Source: Pararhodobacter marinus | Lineage (GTDB): Bacteria > Pseudomonadota > Alphaproteobacteria > Rhodobacterales > Rhodobacteraceae | Reading direction: 5' to 3' | Assembly: GCF_003122215.1 (NCBI RefSeq) | Contig: NZ_QEYD01000007.1 | Location: forward strand, 1-64,000 | DNA length: 64,000 bases | Shown: piece by piece, positions 61,115 through 64,000 of the stretch | How positions within the stretch are numbered: the stretch's first letter is position 1 | Layout: every line of letters starts with the position of its first letter | Program-made: the position numbers and the translations under genes | The notes under the pieces: model-generated | Told to the model about the DNA's origin: nothing | Seen by the model: only the letters and a program-made list of their open reading frames with translations | The model's database searches: none

Positions 61115-62350
61115 TCAGACCACGCGGTCCGGCTCGCTGTCGGCCATGTCGGCGGTGACGGCGTTGCGGAAATCGCTCAGGAATGCGGGATCGGCGGCGT
61201 GAACCAGGTTCCAGTTCGGGATGAACGGCAATTCCTGCGGGTTCTCCAGAAAGACCTGCCCCGCCTGCACGATATTCTCGGCGAAAAGCTGGATCGAGCG
61301 CTCCTCGGCCGGGCGGTCGAAATCCAGCCCGTTCATCTGCGCGTCGTGCGAATAGGTTTCCAGCATGTCCAGCGCGCGGCGGTAGTAGGTGGCCCTGAGC
61401 GTGCGGAAGATATGCGGCGACAGAACCTTGCCGTCCGCCGCCAGCTTGCGGAAAATCGCCTTGCAGATATCCAGCGACATCCGGTTCAGCCCGGTCAGCG
61501 CATCCGCCGCCGACAGGTCCTGATGCTTGTGATCGTAGACATCGGCGATTTCCACCTGACAGACCGCGCGCGGCCCCAGATTGCGCCAGGCTTCGGACAG
61601 CACGCCGATCTCCAGCCCCCAGTCGGACGGCATGCGCAGATCGGGCAGCGACGCGGTGCGCATCGCGAATTCGCCCGACAGCGGGTAGCGGAAGGCACGC
61701 AGGTAATCGATGTATTCGCTGTCCCCCAGCACTTTCTTCAGCGAAATCAGCAGCGGGCTGACAAGGTTGCGCGTGACCCGCCCGCCCAGACGGTTGTTGC
61801 CGATGCGCGGATAGAAGCCCTTGGACATCTGGTAGGGAAAGGCCGGATGTGCCACCGGGAAGACCAGCCGCGACAGCATCTCGCGCTTGTAGGTGACGAT
61901 GTCGCAATCGTGGATCGCCATCACCGCGCTGTCGGCGCACGCGATCAGGTAGCCGATGCAGGTCCAGACATTGCGCCCCTTGCCCTTCTCGATCGGGCCC
62001 AGCCCCAGAGGCTCCAGCCGCTCCATCAGCGCCTTCATGCGCGGGCCGTCATTCCAGATCACGACGTGGTTTTGCGGCAGGCGGGCAAAGAACTGCCGCG
62101 CATGGCGGAACTGCTCTTCGCTGGCCGCATCCAGCCCGATGATGATCCGGTGCAGGTATTTCACCTGCGACAGCTCATCGAGAATGTTCTGCAGCGCCGG
62201 GCCTTCGAGTTCCGAGAACAGCGAGGGCAGGATGAGGCTGATCTTGCGGGTCTGCGCGAAGGTCGCCAGCCGGTATTCCAGCTCGTCGAGCGAGCGCGTG
62301 CGCAGGTTGTGAAACTGCGCGATATTGCCGTTCTGGTGAAAGTCAGCCAT
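61115..62350 (-). CDS. gpgS: Glucosyl-3-phosphoglycerate synthase-like glycosyltransferase
   Basis: A 411-residue retaining GT-A transferase of the GT81/GpgS type, transferring glucose from a nucleotide sugar to 3-phosphoglycerate. Seen: ISLILPSLFSELEGPALQNI (nucleotide-binding strand), KGKGRNVWTCIGYLIA, the DxD-type metal site IHDCDIV and the acceptor region GFYPRIGNNRLGGRVTRNL. The length matches GpgS-like enzymes. It follows the phosphatase gene with an 8-base overlap on the same strand, and is convergent with the phosphorylase 6 bases away. A mannosyl version is possible. Confidence 0.85.
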   Translation of the reverse strand: MADFHQNGNIAQFHNLRTRSLDELEYRLATFAQTRKISLILPSLFSELEGPALQNILDELSQVKYLHRIIIGLDAASEEQFRHARQFFARLPQNHVVIWNDGPRMKALMERLEPLGLGPIEKGKGRNVWTCIGYLIACADSAVMAIHDCDIVTYKREMLSRLVFPVAHPAFPYQMSKGFYPRIGNNRLGGRVTRNLVSPLLISLKKVLGDSEYIDYLRAFRYPLSGEFAMRTASLPDLRMPSDWGLEIGVLSEAWRNLGPRAVCQVEIADVYDHKHQDLSAADALTGLNRMSLDICKAIFRKLAADGKVLSPHIFRTLRATYYRRALDMLETYSHDAQMNGLDFDRPAEERSIQLFAENIVQAGQVFLENPQELPFIPNWNLVHAADPAFLSDFRNAVTADMADSEPDRVV

Positions 62351-63122
62351 CCGCTGCTCCTGCTAGTTCCGGCCGCGCCAGAAGCGCGGTCATGCCTTCG
62401 CCCCATCCCGCCGGACCCTCGGCGCGCGTGCGCAGGATCCGGCCCGTTTCTTCCCCGGGCAAAGGCGGTAGCCCCGGCCCGTGATCGTTGCGCACGACGA
62501 TGCCGTAATCGGCGCGCGCCAGCATCTCGGCATCGTTGGGCGCGTCGCCCAGAGCCACCGTCACCTCGGGCGCAAGGCGGTCGATCAAGGCCTGCATCTG
62601 CGCGGCCTTCGTGCCGCCGAAACTCAGCGTCAGGAACCGCCCGCCGCGCCGCGCATGGATGCCCTGTTCGCCCAGCGCCGACAGGAAACCGTCGAGCTGC
62701 GCTTCTGTTCCCAGCCAGAGCCCCGGCTCGGAATGCGCGCGCGTCCGGGCCTTTCCGGCGGCCTCGGGCGACAGGCCGGTGACGGCGGCGACGCCCGCCG
62801 CGTCCATGTCGCCGAAACCCCGGAAGGGCGCGTCCAGCGTCGCCAGAACCGCGCGGATACGCCGGTAGTCGCGGTCGTCGAACGTGCCGTCATAAAGCGC
62901 GGCCCCGTTCTCGACGATGGCGGGGCAATCGCTCAGGCCCAGCCGGTCCTGCCACTCGGCGATCTCGGCTCCGGTCTTGGACGAAGCCAGCACCACCACC
63001 GCGCCCCTGTCCCGAAGCCGCGCCAGCATCGGCAGCGCCGGGGCGTAATCATAGGTTTCATGGTCCAGCAGGGTGCCGTCCAGATCGGTGAAAACCAGCA
63101 ATCTCAAGGGGTCCCCCGTCAT
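62343..63122 (-). CDS. HAD-IIB phosphatase, (mannosyl/glucosyl)-3-phosphoglycerate phosphatase
   Basis: A 259-residue HAD phosphatase of the MpgP/YedP type. Motif I VFTDLDGTLLDHET, motif II VVLASSKTGAEI, Lys region LSFGGTKAAQMQ and motif IV ALGDAPNDAEML. It would remove phosphate from glucosyl-3-phosphoglycerate to give the compatible solute glucosylglycerate. The start at 63122 has only a weak binding site. It overlaps gpgS, with which it forms a two-gene synthesis operon. Confidence 0.86.
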   Translation of the reverse strand: MTGDPLRLLVFTDLDGTLLDHETYDYAPALPMLARLRDRGAVVVLASSKTGAEIAEWQDRLGLSDCPAIVENGAALYDGTFDDRDYRRIRAVLATLDAPFRGFGDMDAAGVAAVTGLSPEAAGKARTRAHSEPGLWLGTEAQLDGFLSALGEQGIHARRGGRFLTLSFGGTKAAQMQALIDRLAPEVTVALGDAPNDAEMLARADYGIVVRNDHGPGLPPLPGEETGRILRTRAEGPAGWGEGMTALLARPELAGAADG

Positions 63123-63272
63123 CGTCCGGCTCAGCCTATCGCCGCCCGCCCGGCGCGGGAAGCGCGGAACCGTCCTTGCGCGCCGCCGCGCCGGTTCCTG
63201 CCCGCCCCGAAGGCAGCTGCGCGATTGCGCGGCAGGCTTCCTTCCCCCCGCCCCTTGGATTAGGGTCGCGCC

Positions 63273-64000
63273 ATGACAAATGCCTCTCCCGCCTTGACTT
63301 TCTCCGACGATCAGGCCGCCGCCTGGGATGCGCTGGCCGAGCTTCTGGGCAAGGCCGGAATTGATCTGGCCGACGAAACGCTGCTGCCGCCCGATCCTGA
63401 TGGCGACGGCGCGGTGATGGCGGTTCTGGGCAAGGCGGGTTCGGGCAAGACCATGCTGCTGGCCGAGCTGACCAAGGCGCTGTCTGCGGCGGGGGTGGAA
63501 ACCGTCAGCGGCGATTACGAGGGCAAGCGGCGCAAGGAACGGCGCACGCTGGCGATCCTGGCCCCTACCAACAAGGCGGCCTCGGTCCTGCGAAACCGCG
63601 GGGTGCCCGCGACGACGATCCACCGCATTCTCTATACCCCGGTCTATGACCCGGAATACGAGAAGATCGCCGAATGGCTGGAAGGCAATGCCTCGAAGCC
63701 CGAGATCGAGGATCTGACCGACACCGCGCTTGACCGCGCAAAGGCGTTCTACGAGACGGTCAAGTCGATCCCCGGCGCGCTGGCCGCCGCCGGTCTGCGC
63801 GGCTCGGATTTCATCAAGGGCTGGAAACGGCGCGAGGATCCGCTGGATGTTGGTTTCATCGACGAAAGCTCGATGCTGGATGCCCGCCAGATGGAGGATC
63901 TGCAGGAAATCTTCCAGACCCTCGTTCTGTTCGGCGACCCCGCGCAGCTGGCGCCGGTGGGCCAGTCGGGCGAGATGGTCTTCGACACCCTGCCCGCGAA
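63273..64000 (+). CDS. RecD-like ATP-dependent helicase, N-terminal part (runs off the window)
   Basis: The first 242 residues of a superfamily 1 DNA helicase are visible. ALTFSDDQAAAWDAL (Q-like motif), Walker A LGKAGSGKTML at about 51-58, motif Ia APTNKAASVLRNRGV, ATTIHRILY, Walker B GFIDESSMLD and motif III LVLFGDPAQLAPVG are in order. The gene is cut by the window end. Related proteins act in recombination repair; no specific partner is seen. It is divergent from the HAD phosphatase. Confidence 0.88.
   Translation, partial: MTNASPALTFSDDQAAAWDALAELLGKAGIDLADETLLPPDPDGDGAVMAVLGKAGSGKTMLLAELTKALSAAGVETVSGDYEGKRRKERRTLAILAPTNKAASVLRNRGVPATTIHRILYTPVYDPEYEKIAEWLEGNASKPEIEDLTDTALDRAKAFYETVKSIPGALAAAGLRGSDFIKGWKRREDPLDVGFIDESSMLDARQMEDLQEIFQTLVLFGDPAQLAPVGQSGEMVFDTLPA

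Overview
The window is a high-GC, gene-dense chromosomal segment of an alphaproteobacterium. It is most likely one of the Rhodobacteraceae (Paracoccus/Rhodobacter/Rhodovulum relatives). The evidence is the GC-rich codon use and the recognisable gene families: ectABC linked to a dedicated aspartokinase, putA beside an Lrp-type regulator, PuuD with a cytochrome c tail, and a sigF-nrsF-bufferin operon. Recurrent hairpin-plus-AT-rich motifs after genes also fit. I cannot name a species. No rRNA, tRNA or CRISPR array was seen.

Layout. 1-4.4 kb: the start of an MBL-fold hydrolase diverging from a MarR regulator, a patatin-like phospholipase, a 0.58 kb gene-free stretch and a large PLP-dependent basic amino-acid decarboxylase. 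4.6-9.1 kb: the ectoine locus (ectR divergent from ectA-ectB-ectC-ask), closed by a strong hairpin. 9.3-13.2 kb: a pqiA-pqiA-pqiB-pqiC-like operon for envelope lipid transport. 13.3-24.4 kb: a large MscS-type channel, pyrF, an alpha/beta hydrolase, a universal stress protein, a K+ channel coupled to a branched-chain aminotransferase, truB, a low-GC accessory island and a Sel1-repeat protein. 24.5-27.0 kb: ornithine cyclodeaminase and arginase diverging from an Lrp/AsnC regulator.

27.0-29.9 kb: a 2.9 kb Mu-like remnant. It keeps a repressor, a Ner-like gene and both candidate ends. Its transposase DNA-binding region is fused in frame to a MuB-like ATPase, and the DDE catalytic core is gone. 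30.1-36.6 kb: hisF-hisE, a lipoprotein, a small membrane protein, cysK, a second large MscS channel and an AlaX-type editing protein. 37.7-43.7 kb: purine (urate/allantoin) breakdown genes puuE-uraD fusion, uraH and puuD, with a metallophosphoesterase, a lipid-kinase-like gene and a LysR regulator. 43.9-45.3 kb: an amidase.

45.4-49.3 kb: a bufferin-type copper-protection RiPP locus. On the minus strand it holds the precursor bufA, the MNIO (DUF692) maturase bufB, its partner bufC (DUF2063) and a DoxX protein. Facing away on the plus strand are an ECF sigma factor and its NrsF-type anti-sigma. Both transcription units carry the same GTAAC-N17-CGT promoter pattern, which argues for one autoregulated regulon. 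The precursor has an unusual methionine/aspartate-rich C-terminal tail. 49.5-59.2 kb: pirin, rhomboid, putA/putR, recO, purD and xseA. 59.4-63.1 kb: a compatible-solute cluster for glucosylglycerate (GH13 phosphorylase convergent with a GpgS-like synthase and a phosphatase). The window ends in a RecD-like helicase.

Ectoine, glucosylglycerate, two mechanosensitive channels and a K+ channel together suggest a bacterium facing changing salinity. The bufferin locus is the most interesting system, followed by the Mu-like fusion element and the truB-adjacent island.
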